NCBI GenBank assembly: GCA_001586965.3
Contig: LUCW03000030.1
Span: forward strand, 200,001-264,000
Direction: 5' to 3'
Source: Sphaeroforma sirkka
Lineage: Eukaryota; Opisthokonta; Ichthyosporea; Ichthyophonida
DNA length: 64,000 nt
The position numbers were made by a program, and so were the translations under genes. This document shows positions 47,057 through 57,899 of the stretch, in pieces. Position 1 is the stretch's first letter. Each line of letters begins with the position of its first letter. The notes beneath the pieces are model-generated. The model searched no databases. It was not told the DNA's origin and saw only the letters and a program-made list of their open reading frames with translations.

Positions 47057-48950
47057 TATTGTACTGATCCTGATTGGGTGATCGGATACTTATAGACAAT
47101 TCCCATTGGCGGCCCGGACTATTATACTTGATTCCCATTGGTGGCCTATACATGACCCCATAATAGAATCTGCTCATCGAAGTTTTTCTCTCCAGAAAGT
47201 TTGGCTCCTGAAGCATCACCAATGACATCAGACCCCTCCAAAATCGGCATCGGAGTTACTCTGTACCACCAGGGGAGGACAACGGATCAAAGATGGCCGA
47301 CAGCGGTATTAGAGTTAAATGCACTCGTGCTAGCTTTCGAATTTTAACACGGAAGGGAAGGGGTCGGCGTCGTACCACAGCTGTGGCAAATCGATTCATC
47401 CACAGCTCTTCACGTGCTAAGAAAGTGACGAAGCCAGTTCAGACTCATGAACATGCAGCTCCGCCGACTAGTCTGGTTTTGTCATCGTCACCAAGTACTA
47501 TGGCCAGTCATGCTGGGATTCATTCCTGGCAAGCTCAATCTGGCAGTCAACGATCTCTCCAGAATGGGGAAGCTTCTGGAATATCACTGGACGGTCCGAT
47601 CTCAAGATATTATTCATTTCTTCAACCGGTGGGAAATATCCCCCGATCCTTCGATAAGGGATTATCCCTCCAGCTACTACATATTCAAAGCACGTCATGC
47701 GCAGGACAAGTTCGCTAATAAATTTCACGAGAAGTGAGACCAGTCGTTGGAACTCCTAGGCCCTCCCGAGACCATGCTAGGAAAGATTATTGCGCAACTC
47801 AACAGTCGACTTCAATGAGTAGTACTTTTAGTTCCAGTTCGGAAACAGGCCTTGTGGTGGCCACACATCATACAGAATGCATCCGACCTAACTATCTTGG
47901 AACCAGGCGCCGTGCAGTACCCAGAGCACATTGCTCCAGAGCTGTGGTTAAAAATCCACCCACTCGTTTATATGCCGCCATACTCTACGAGCCCAACGAC
48001 AACAAATCCATCAGATGACAAATCAGATCTTATTACAACAGCAGTTAGCCAATGGCGGACTCGCATTAGCAACTATCCACAACAATGACCATGCACTCAA
48101 ACTATGGCTAGCGTACAATCAATCTCGACGAGTGACGGAAGCCATACACACACGAGAGCACGTGCGGTATTTTTTTATTACTTGTTGTTGGCAGCAGGGT
48201 TCATTCCGTTCGAAACTCAGTCCTCTCCGCGCTGCCCTCAACAATCTAGCACGTGGATTGGCCTTACACACCATCCAGGACGAAGCTTGGAGTCATGCAG
48301 CACGGGACTACAAGAGTGTGTGGGTACAAGCTCATCCGTAAATCACAGCTGACCAACCCAAAATCACTAAACAACGGAATAACCAACTACTACAGGCTAT
48401 AAGCATTGCCCCGAGGAAACGTGCGCTCGTCGCCTTTTTCTGGCTAATTGACGCACGCAGGCATACAACCAAGCAGTTTGGTCCTGATTCTATCACATTT
48501 AGTCCTTGGGACTATAACATCGTTATCAATATGCGGAAAATCAAACAAGACCATCGCTCTAACCGCATATCTAAGACGATCTCACGGCCTGCGGACCCGA
48601 CGACATTCACCTTTTTGGAACAGCATCTCCCAACTGCATACCATTGCATTACCACGGGTTTCAAAAGCCTCTCGGATTATAGAGCTAAATATATGTTTGT
48701 CCAGGCACGCATCCTCTCGACAGCGGCCGTGTATCATCAAATTCAGTGGCATTTATTTTGGAGGCGTGTGGCAGCGAGTCTGTTTAGTCTCCGGATAACA
48801 GACGACGTCATCTCCACTTTGCTCCGCTTCAAACAGGAATCTCTTCAGTCGTACCGATCGTTTAAAACAGTCTCCGCCGCCGACCAATTGCCTAACAGAT
48901 GTCTTCTCGGAGTTCGGTGAACCTCTGTCTCAAGGTGAACCTCTGTCTCA

Positions 48951-49681
48951 ATCGGTGTGGGCTTTACAAGTGATGATGGAAACAAATACTATTACCGGAA
49001 GATTATATTCAATTTAGTACTATGGAGTTTGAGAGCAGAACAGGGAGCAGCTCTAACTATGCGCTCCTAATACTTTCTCTATGAGTAATTAGTAGGAACG
49101 GCATAAGCTGAGCATGCTCCATGTCCTTCTTCACTAGTCCTAGGTTATACTGGCTAGCTTAGCTAGCATTATAAATAAGACGTTTTCCTCATCCTATATT
49201 CCTTTCGTCCCACCCATGCCGTCCTATTTTGTCCTATATTCCTTTTTATATTATACCAAGGTCATACACAGACCGTTCTCGATATGAGGATGCAACTTTT
49301 ACAACACTCGCACATCACACGCGCATATAGTATATACAATGTAGGTACAGTATGTAAAAGTGTGTCTATTTAGGCTTATAATGGTTGTGACCGTCTTGTT
49401 AGCTCCATGATGTGAGGTCTCGAGGTCTCTATACTTGTACAACTCGAGGGTGGTCACGTTTGCACTCTAGTACTGTGACACCTCGTGGCTCCGAGCAGAC
49501 TTGCATACCGTCACTACTTGCTTTTTCATGCTTGTTTTCAACACCAAAATGCATACGGCACTCACACCTATCTTCTTCTACGCCTTCTGCATTCCTGTTA
49601 CCCGCAGACAATAGGAGGTATATGCGTGTAGTGATGTATTAATTATGAGATCTATGTAATGTTCGAGCTTTTTGGTCCATA
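48951..49681. other. Spacer with no recognised gene
   Basis: Begins with a short direct repeat of GTGAACCTCTGTCTCAA. The plus frame at 49412-49642 has no motif. The 3' end of the DIRS-like element may reach into the left part. Confidence 0.4.
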
Positions 49682-49906
49682 TCATGTCAAACCCACGTCG
49701 TCGCGATGCATCCACACTAGGATTTGTGCAACTTCTTCATGTCCTGGCCATTCATCTACAATATCTATGTCAGATACGGCAACACCCTCCCCACGCACAA
49801 GCTCATAAGCCAATTTTTTCAACTTAGCCCTTCTCTCAGATTTATCCGGTGTAGAGACTGTTTCGTTCTCTGTACCTGCCTCCTCATAATGTCTGGTAAT
49901 CTTCAC
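49682..49906 (-). CDS. Unassigned minus-strand open frame
   Basis: A 74-codon frame starts MKITRHYEEAG and holds SDIDIVDEWPGHEEVAQIL. Its charged, helix-like composition looks coding. It lies about 700 bp downstream of the Helitron remnant on the same strand and may be a further piece of that element or an isolated exon. No family is recognised. Confidence 0.25.
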   Translation of the reverse strand: MKITRHYEEAGTENETVSTPDKSERRAKLKKLAYELVRGEGVAVSDIDIVDEWPGHEEVAQILVWMHRDDVGLT

Positions 49907-50617
49907 GCGATTCTTCTAGAACTTTGTTCCGAAGGATGCAGTGCTTTTATCTCGGTCAGAAAATGAGGTAATGTGTCTATGTTTTCTCTAGCTGTTTCTT
50001 TCTCGAGTTCTTGCAATATTCCCTCTATCATTCCAACATATGATCGAGCCTGTCGGCCTCAACATGCATTTCACATACTCGAAGTGTTTCATCCAACAGA
50101 GAATATAGCATTAGATAGGGGTTTTTTCTTGATGAGAGACTACAGGTCTCAGGTCAGATTTTACAGCAAGAAATCATCTTTGATTTATGGAAGTCATAGA
50201 GTCAGCTCACTTCTGAGAGCTAAGTCATCAGAGATATCTTACTCCAGAGAGCTATTCAAGTTGCTTAAATTACTCTCAAGAGTTGAGTTATCACTTAACC
50301 GACTTCCGAGAGCAGATTAAGTTTCTCAACCGATTCCCGAGAGTGGATTGAGTCTGTCAACCGCAACATTCTAATAATAGCTGCGGTTCTATGTGAGTCA
50401 CAACCTATGCGGAAAGGCATCATGTGATCAGCGTGAGATTTAGTTGCAGAGAAGTTGGAATAGATAAGTATCTAAGTGTTAAAGTGTTCCGCATGAGGTT
50501 TCTCATACTGACCATATGAGTTTTTACAATGGCCAGCCCAAGCGGCTGAACACTAGCACAAACACCTTAGGTATAAAACCAAAGGTGAGGACAGAAATAA
50601 ATATATACATTTGCACT
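49907..50617. other. Spacer with small repeats, no clear gene
   Basis: Contains GAGAGTTGAGTTATCACTTA-type short repeats around 50200-50370 with several copies of CGAGAG / GAGAGC. On the minus strand near 50010-50110 a short frame reads LLDETLRVCEMHVEADRLDH, too short to assign. Confidence 0.35.
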
Positions 50618-52014
50618 TTATTTAAAGTCTACTACATTGTACTCTAACACTTGAACAGCAATGCATGCATAATACAGATGGATTGCACCTCTACTTTTTG
50701 CAAATTCGTACCTAGCCCACCAGTCTGTGATTCCCAACCCTTCTTGTAATATTAACTTCAGCCAAGTTTTACACCTGAGTACGATGTACCTACTAAGAAC
50801 CTCTGAGTAATCTTGTAATGTACCGTGCACGTGCTGAGCGCCTGCTGTCTTTAATACCGGGTCCATACGATCCGCTTCTTCGTCTCGATTGCACATCCTC
50901 AACAGTTTAGCTAAACAGGTATGGAGATTGGTCCAGTGATATTCTGCCCTGGTTGCAGTTGTTAAAATCAATTGTAGTTCGTTTTGTGAATGAAATCTAG
51001 CCCACCAGTATTGTGTAATACCCTTCACTGGTATACTGTAACCTGTAAATTTGAATGCCAGTGATCCAACCGTAAGTTGCCTACCCACCTCCGTTGCCGA
51101 TGTAGTAGCTGATTAGTTCCTTGTATTATTTGTGTTGTTGGTGGCACTTAAGCGTTATCTCTTGTGTAGCTCACGCAGTTCTCCAAGGGTAGCGGGGGCG
51201 TCCGCACCAAGTTGTTTAACGCAGTAGGCTGTACTGTACTACCGCTACTTTGCTGTCGTGCGTTTATGTTCTGCATTGAAAATTTGAAAGTCGGATGCTT
51301 TTCATATCGACCGTCTAGCGCATTTATCAGGTATGCACACCACTCCCACCATTTGGGTTGCTTCTCTCGAGGTGCACGTCCTTGAAATCCAGCTGGTATA
51401 TCATTGTACGCGACTCCTTCAGGTGTTGTTTTTTTCGGCATAAATACACAAGACCAAGCTTTGTCTTCGAAGTATACAATCTTTGATGCGTCTAGAAATT
51501 CTGTAGCATGCTGGTTGATGGTCTGAATATTTTCAGTATCTCCGTCAGTTGATGTGGCATTCATGCCCAGACGTTCATTCAAACCTGCGTTATGGCGTTG
51601 CGCAAAACCTGCGGCACAGCCCGCATTCCTAGTTTCAACTCCCGAGGTATCCATTTCTATCACATTATCATCTTCGTCCATACCACAATTAGATTCGCCG
51701 TTCATGTCGTCAGTCGCCAATTGTCCTGGGACTGGCCCCGCATCTGCTGATACTAGGTCATCGAGCCCTGCTGCGTCTATAGTACACACATCGAGCCCTG
51801 CTGCGTCTATAGTACACACATCGAGCTGGCTATCTTTAGGTAAAGTTTGAAGATTCTCCAGTGATATTGTGACATCTTCGAATGCTGGGCTGTTCGCAAT
51901 ATGCCATTTAAGTGCACGTAACATAAATACTCTACGGCAACTTAAATCACTATTCTTTACATGATGATTCTGACTAGTCTGTCGCTTTAATACTACATAT
52001 TCAACCTCATGCAC
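50618..52014 (-). pseudogene. Helitron Rep N-terminal remnant
   Basis: Two minus-strand frames fit one Helitron replicase. The first (52014-51148) has RRVFMLRALKWHIANSPAFE, like the conserved RR-VLRAL-WL-NNP part, then an acidic linker, then HPTFKFSMQNINARQQ, like the DPxF-x-N motif. The second (51088-50618) has ITQYWWARF, TTATRAEYHWTNL and LGITDWWARYEFAKSRGAIH, the hallmarks of the Helitron-like N domain. The two are out of frame, with a shift near 51.12 kb. The HUH motif appears as HLY instead of HxH, so the second catalytic His is replaced, and the frame ends soon after it. No helicase domain follows. A 30 bp direct duplication repeats LDVCTIDAAG. It is an inactive DNA transposon remnant. 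Confidence 0.7.
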
Positions 52015-53943
52015 TCGTCGAGGTAGAATGTCGCAACTTCACGGATTGAGTCACTTCGATCTATATACGAAGTATGTCCTTTCACAGCCCAAGTCCCCCA
52101 TTTCAATAGATGTGCCGCCATGACAGACTAAATTGGACTTATGAGTGCCTCTTCAGCGTATGTCAATACCTTCAAGCAATGTGGAATCGGAACTAAGTGA
52201 GAGAAATTATTGCTCGGGCTAAATAGAGGTTATATGCTGTTGCCGAGTTTGTCCATAGTATTTTTTTTATAGCCTACATACATTCCCCTATGTATGTAAA
52301 CACCTACAGGTCTTCCTTCGCTATTCACAACCGGGTTGCCGTCAATATTACGCTGAGGATCAGCGGCGCTTTTGCTTTTGGTCATGTACACATATCTGCC
52401 ACTACGTGTATCATGAATAAAATAATTTCTTTCTCATTGAGAAGTATACCAAGAACATATCGTCATCCTCTAAAACCCTACCCGTGGACGCTTGGATGTT
52501 CTGGGCGTCATAATTTTAGCTACAATAGCAGTTGTTCGTATGTAAGAAATGGTCGTGTGTGCATTTATCAAAAAGCATATCAAAAATCCAGTTACATTGG
52601 CGAAATGTTCGTGTGTGCATTTATTAAAAAGTGTGTGCATTTATCAAAAAGTGTCAATTTAGAAGGCGATGCAAAAAAATATTTCAAAAATCTGTCAGTT
52701 ACTTTTGTCGAGATTGGGATTTCCGTTCGGTATTTATAATTTATTTCCGGTTCGGTGCAACAATCTTGGTCGTGCAAAATCTCTTAAAGTCCAAATTCAT
52801 TGGCTACGACCAAGCTCATTTTTCATTGGTTCAAATCGCCAAACCTCAATTTCATAATTCCTACCCCAGTATTGTATTTCATAAATTCATGAAATTCGAA
52901 TTCCACATGTGTCTCGTAACATGTATACTCCATACAGGGAAAAAATGTCTTTAAACTTTCAATAAAAATTTGCAAATAATAGTTATGTGCATGACTCAGG
53001 GAGCACATTTCAGGACATGTATGACACTCAGGGAAGAAGCTGACAGGATGTCAAAATGAAATGTGCGACGTCAGATTTTACTTACCATTAGTGGAATATC
53101 TTGGAAAGACTGTAAAATGGACGACAATGTAATGACTCTTACTGGACGCCATTTTATAGGATAAGTCTATTGGGTGAGATAGTGAAGTTAGAAAGTATTA
53201 ACCTTATAAGGATCTTCTGAAAAATATAAGCACCTCATATATTGAGGGCAAATCAGTCCTAACATATATATACAGGTCGGTCATTTGGGACCGTCTTGCG
53301 CCTTGAGTGCACTTGGTGTCAAGGCATGACACTTGACATCAAAGGGCTGCGGTCTTTTCTTAGAGTTGACCGGAGCTATCAGGAGATCTTCAGATCCACG
53401 CTAGAAATAGTTCGTTTAAAGTCCTGGGGAAAATAATATTCATATCAATTTGGATGAGGGGTTTACTTCTAAATAGATCATTTCGTTTTCCCTCACTGGC
53501 AAATGAGATAAATTGTTCTAAATAACGAAATTGTGTTTGAAAAGGGTGTTTATCTTCCTCGTGAGCACACTTGTGATAAAATTTAGATTACAAAATTTCT
53601 TGAACCTGTTTGAATGCTGCGTAACTATTGGTCAATAATATCTGGAATATAAAACCGGTGCAAAACATTTTCAAAATCGTACTTCAAAAATAAAATTTTG
53701 TATGCCGCCCGTCCGTTCCATTTTACTCCGGTTTTTTCCCTGCAACCGTCAGGATTTTTTATCCATCAACTTGCACATATTGCCTGAATGTACAAGTGCA
53801 ATCGAGGTTAACCATCATATGTTGAGCTACTGCATTGGTTAAGAATAGAAACGTCACTAGCACTACCTGTACCTAGCGCAGGCAATGTATCAATTCCGCT
53901 CGAGGCCGTGGAAGCCAGCTGGGCAGGCTCAAGTTCACAAATG
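52015..53943. other. Spacer with no recognised gene
   Basis: Short direct repeats of GTGTGCATTTATCAAAAAG occur at about 52555-52660. Other frames are AT-rich and without motifs. The right end may contain the 5' part of the following transposon gene. Confidence 0.4.
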
Positions 53944-54829
53944 GAAATCAGGAACATGAAATCGTACACCGAAATCGAAATGATAGACATGTGTCGTGCT
54001 TGGATAAATGTACAAGAGAACACAGTTGTTGCGAATGATCAGAAAGCCGCGGAATATTGTAGAGCGATGATACATCATTTTACTGAGCGACAGAAACTTG
54101 AAAATGCGCATAATCCCAGCTTCAAAAGTCGCCAGATGCCCAAGTACAAAGCCTATTCTGCCAAATGGAACGATATCCAAAAGTAATGCAACGATTTCAA
54201 CAACCGGTACCGTAAATGCACAAATCTTCCGAAGACGACTACCTAACTTAACTCACAGACGATACAAGTGTGAACCAAGGTACAAGCAGCTTTTGGCAGT
54301 ATAAAATATATATGAAAAGTTGTATTCAAGAAAGAGAATGCGGCCGATAAATTGTTGCAAGCGACTACAGGAGCCCACACCATCAGACGAAGACAATAAT
54401 GAGAACTTATTCGGAGAGGACCCATCTGAAATGCCGTTGAATTTAGGGCTGAAGTTTGAAGACTGGAAGTTAGCTCGGTGCTGGAAGATTGTTTTCGAAT
54501 CTCTAAAGGTTAGGCAGCCAATAAATATGTATTTATATGTGAAGTTATATCTAACAATATACGAGTGTATACTTTATACTGTTAATTGTATAGGTTGACC
54601 TAGCTCAATTGATATGATAACAGTATTCTATTTTGAATCCGTGTTATATAATAGGTATCGATATATGCGGAAGCTCCGTCACAAAACGCACTAAAAGTCG
54701 GCCAACAGGCCGGGACACAGTAAAAAAAGCCAAAAAGGAGAAAGGGATGGCTGCCGATGAATCTGCCTCAATTAAAAGAGGGTACGAAAGATGTGACTTA
54801 AAAAATCTTGACTGTTTTGAAAGATAATG
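53944..54829 (+). pseudogene. PIF/Harbinger-type Myb/SANT-like transposon ORF, decayed
   Basis: The first part reads SYTEIEMIDMCRAWINVQE, then MIHHFTERQKLENAHNPSF and YSAKWNDIQK, matching the Trp/Trp-spaced Myb/SANT-like domain of the accessory protein of PIF/Harbinger transposons (annotated in plants as NAM-associated). It is followed in another frame by EDWKLARCWKIVFESLK, the family's CW helix, and after a probable intron (donor AAAG|GTTAGG near 54508) by KSRPTGRDTVKKAKKEKG, the family's RPxGRKxAK motif. The frame has a TAA at 54184-54186 and further breaks before the CW helix. No DDE transposase partner is in the window. Confidence 0.55.
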
Positions 54830-55175
54830 CACGAGTGCATTCTGTTTATTTCACGGAGAAAGTGAGATCGAACATGCACACAGAATCCCGTCCCCAACAT
54901 ACGCACACACCCCTGTTCCCAAAATACGCACACACCTTTGTCCCCAATATGCACACGTGTACACACACTGCACATTACGAGAGAACAATAACACATTGGA
55001 GGGTAAACATCGCAAATAGGTAAGTGAGTGTAATAAAAATAGCTCTTCCCGTATACGGAACAGGTACAAACAACATGAGTTAATAACAAACAAACAAATA
55101 TCCCCGGTGAAATACGTACAACCACAGCAGTAACTATACAAATGAAGGAGGAACTATTTGTTTTTACACACTTAC
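54830..55175. other. Spacer with no recognised gene
   Basis: Contains a small direct repeat of ACACACCCCTGTTCCCAAAA near 54895-54955. Open frames here carry no motif. Confidence 0.4.
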
Positions 55176-56308
55176 CTCGTCGCAATGCTGAACCTCCAAC
55201 ACAATATTACGTTGTTGTAATTTGACGATGTTTTCCTGTAGAGTGGACTTTCCATCCTGCAGTGTATTGCTCCTCTAGACTAGGGCGAGACTTTGGTGCA
55301 TCGCGTAAAGCATCGTTTTTAGCCGCAACGACAGCCAAGTTCCCATAAGTAGTTTGCAACTAATGAATGAATACGGAACGGATATAAACAATATGAGGTG
55401 AGAACAAAGTCTATTATCTTCTGTGAAATACGTATAGCCACAGCAATAATATTACAAATAAAACAACTTTTCATTACTTACCTCTTCGTGATGTTTTTCC
55501 TCCCGCCCATTATTACTATGTTGTAGTTTGTTGTTGTTTTCTCGTAGTGTGCAATTTTCATCCTGCAGTATAATGGGCTCTTCTAGACTAGGGCGAGACT
55601 TTTAGTTCATCGCGTAAAGCATCGTTTTTAGTCGCAGCGATAGCCAAGTTCCCATAAGTAGTTTGCAACAAATGAACGAATACGAAACAGATGCAAGCAA
55701 TATGAGTCGAAAACAAAGAGTATACTATCCCCTGTGAAATATGTACAACCACAGCAATAACTATACAAATGAAGGAAGAATTATTTCTTTTTTTGCACAC
55801 TTATCTCTTCGCGATGTTGAATTGCCATCACAATATTATGTTGTTGTAATTTGTGGTTGTTTTCTCTTAGTGGGCAGATCTCATCCTGCAGTCGTATGTG
55901 CTCCTCTAGATTAAGGCGAGACTTCTAGTTTATCGCGTAAAGCACCGGTTCTGCCGCAGTGTCATCCAAGTTCCCATAAGCAGTCTCCAACTAATGGCGG
56001 CGATTATGGAACAGATACAAACAATATGAGTTGGAAACAAGGAGTTCAATATCTCGTACAGTTTTAGTACTTCCTTCTTAAGCAAATGTGGTTCAATCAA
56101 ATAGAACTGAATGTAACTTCAACCACACATTTGTCAGAAACACAGACAAATACATAAGCATATGTATTGTCGGCAACAGTACACTTGCTTGTTGCTCCGC
56201 CTTCAAATAATTATAAATTTCGAGTAAACTACGGTTAATCATCTTCAAGTCGATATCACGGAGAGAGAGCGTTTGGCTGGTGTATCCCGACTCCAGTTCT
56301 TGCTCCCG
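55176..56308 (-). pseudogene. Tandemly copied coiled-coil exons of an unidentified gene
   Basis: Three minus-strand exon-like blocks, 55359-55176, about 55669-55482 and 55990-55805, are copies spaced 309-322 bp apart with their intron halves. Each begins LQTTYGNLA or LETAYGNLD and ends in a helical segment such as LRENNHKLQQHNIVM or LQENIVKLQQRNIVL. An upstream exon, 56308-56189, is clean: 40 codons from REQELESGY to YLKAEQQ, with a CTATTAG acceptor and a GC donor. Lengths of 184, 188 and 186 put the copies in different phases. The middle copy has lost its acceptor AG and the third has AT in place of the GT donor, so at least those two look dead. The protein would be a coiled coil; no family is recognised. 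Confidence 0.5.
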
Positions 56309-57289
56309 CTAATAGAATTTGGTTTATCCTGCAAGGCTGAGGAAGTCAGTTTCTGCCATGGATCAAGCTGCAGCCGTTACGATAGACGAGAGAAAATAAG
56401 TCTTTGGCTTCCGTTTAGTTTATGATCGGTGTCTCGTGTTGATCGCCGAACCTCCTTGTTTTTGTAGAATGTTGTGTTCCCCATTTTTAACTTTTGAGTT
56501 CACACACCTTCTCGTGGACAGAGGGAGTTGGTCAGAATGGAAATGATTTAGGAACGTGCTACAGAAAAGGCAAAAGAAGTAGCCAAGTAAGCAGCAAAGT
56601 CTCCGACTAAATTTTAGAAAGAGACTAAGGAGCTCTACGACCTCTGAAAGTCGAAGAAAAAGTCGAAACAAACTAGTAAGGCAATGCCTACGAAATCTGT
56701 GAAAAGTACTGGTGAAAAGCAAGTCGAATTGTCTGCGGAAACTAATATATTAATACAGACTCTAAGAAGAAAATCCCTCTGCCTCTGAATCCAGAGTAAG
56801 CTGAAAAATTGAAATCAGCTGTGCATATGACTGGTCAGAAGAAATTTCTTACAAGATATTCCAAAAATCTCTGAAGATGCGTCAAGAGAGAACAGGTATC
56901 GAATAAACATGAAACATATCACAACCTGTCCGAGTGTGTTTTCATACCATGGCCATTGTTGTAGTAAGTATACGCGAGATAACTGTATCTCAACGTTCTC
57001 CTCCTCAGGGAGGGGACGTTGTTCATTTATTAGTAATTATAAACAGTAATCCTAAAATGACTGACTCTTAAATGAGTCATTAATCATGTGCTGTAAAACC
57101 AGCAAAACCCTAAAACCCAGTTTATCAGATTGTTCTGATAAACTGTAAAACTTGTAATAAACCTAAAATAATCAAATAAATATAAGTACTTGTATTCTGA
57201 CCACAACCCCCCCAAACTGAAGCACTGAACAAAGTAGTGTGCCGGTTTCAGAGATGATAAGAATAGCATAGTACCTTATGTGCTGACAT
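56309..57289. other. Spacer with a decayed Lys-rich frame
   Basis: On the plus strand about 56545-56780 reads as a broken Lys/Ala/Ser-rich frame (ERATEKAKEVAK, KKKSKQTSKAMPTKSVKS) with several stops, which looks like an old coding remnant of unknown origin. The rest shows nothing recognisable. The right part may be 3' flank of the Ty3/gypsy element. Confidence 0.3.
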
Positions 57290-57890
57290 TATCCTCGAGA
57301 GCTAGAGCATTGTGCTGGCATTTATCCTCGAGAGCTAGAGCATTGTGCTGGCATTTATCCTCGAGAGCTAGAGCATTGTGCTGGCATTTATCCTCAGAGA
57401 GCTAGAGCATTGTGCTGGCATTTTACCTCAGAGAGCTAGAGGACCCGATGTGTACGTCTCGAGCGACCCGTCGTGTTTGAATTCTTGAAGCTACTGTTCA
57501 TCTGTGTCAGCATATAGGAGTTTGGCAAGTACAATATAGGACTGTATTTGTGTCGGAGAAAAAACTGCCAGTGGCAGAAACCGTGCAAACCATTAACCCG
57601 CTGTTTCAAAACAATGCCCAAGGAGTTGTTTGATTGATTTCGCTGTGTTATACTCCGAAGCAAGAGTGGCTCATTTAACCTCGCGAGCTTGAGCCGCTGA
57701 CGATTTTCCCTCGCGAGCTCGAGTGCTAACCGTTTATTCTCGCGAGCTCGAGTGGCTGGTTTATACTCGGGAGCTAGAGTCGCTGCTTTTTTTATACTCA
57801 AGAGCTCGAGTGGCTGGTTTATACTCGGGAGCTAGAGTTGCTGGTTTATACTCGGGAGCTAGAGTCGCTGGTTTATGCACCAGAGCTTGA
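57290..57890. repeat. Two related short arrays with a GAGCTAGAG core
   Basis: Five 33 bp units built on TGCTGGCATTTATCCTCGAG and AGCTAGAGCAT lie at about 57290-57440. After a gap, about seven 27 bp units built on TTTATACTCGGGAGCTAGAG and TCGCTGG lie at about 57665-57885. The shared GAGCTAGAG core suggests one origin. They sit just beyond the chromodomain end of the Ty3/gypsy element, so they may belong to its 3' region. Confidence 0.85.
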
Positions 57891-57899
57891 GCTCGATAT

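Noticed and set aside
56420-56722. 100-codon minus-strand frame rich in Phe and Leu, membrane-like
   Set aside because: It is antisense to a decayed Lys-rich frame; hydrophobic antisense frames of Lys-rich sequence are expected by codon complementarity.
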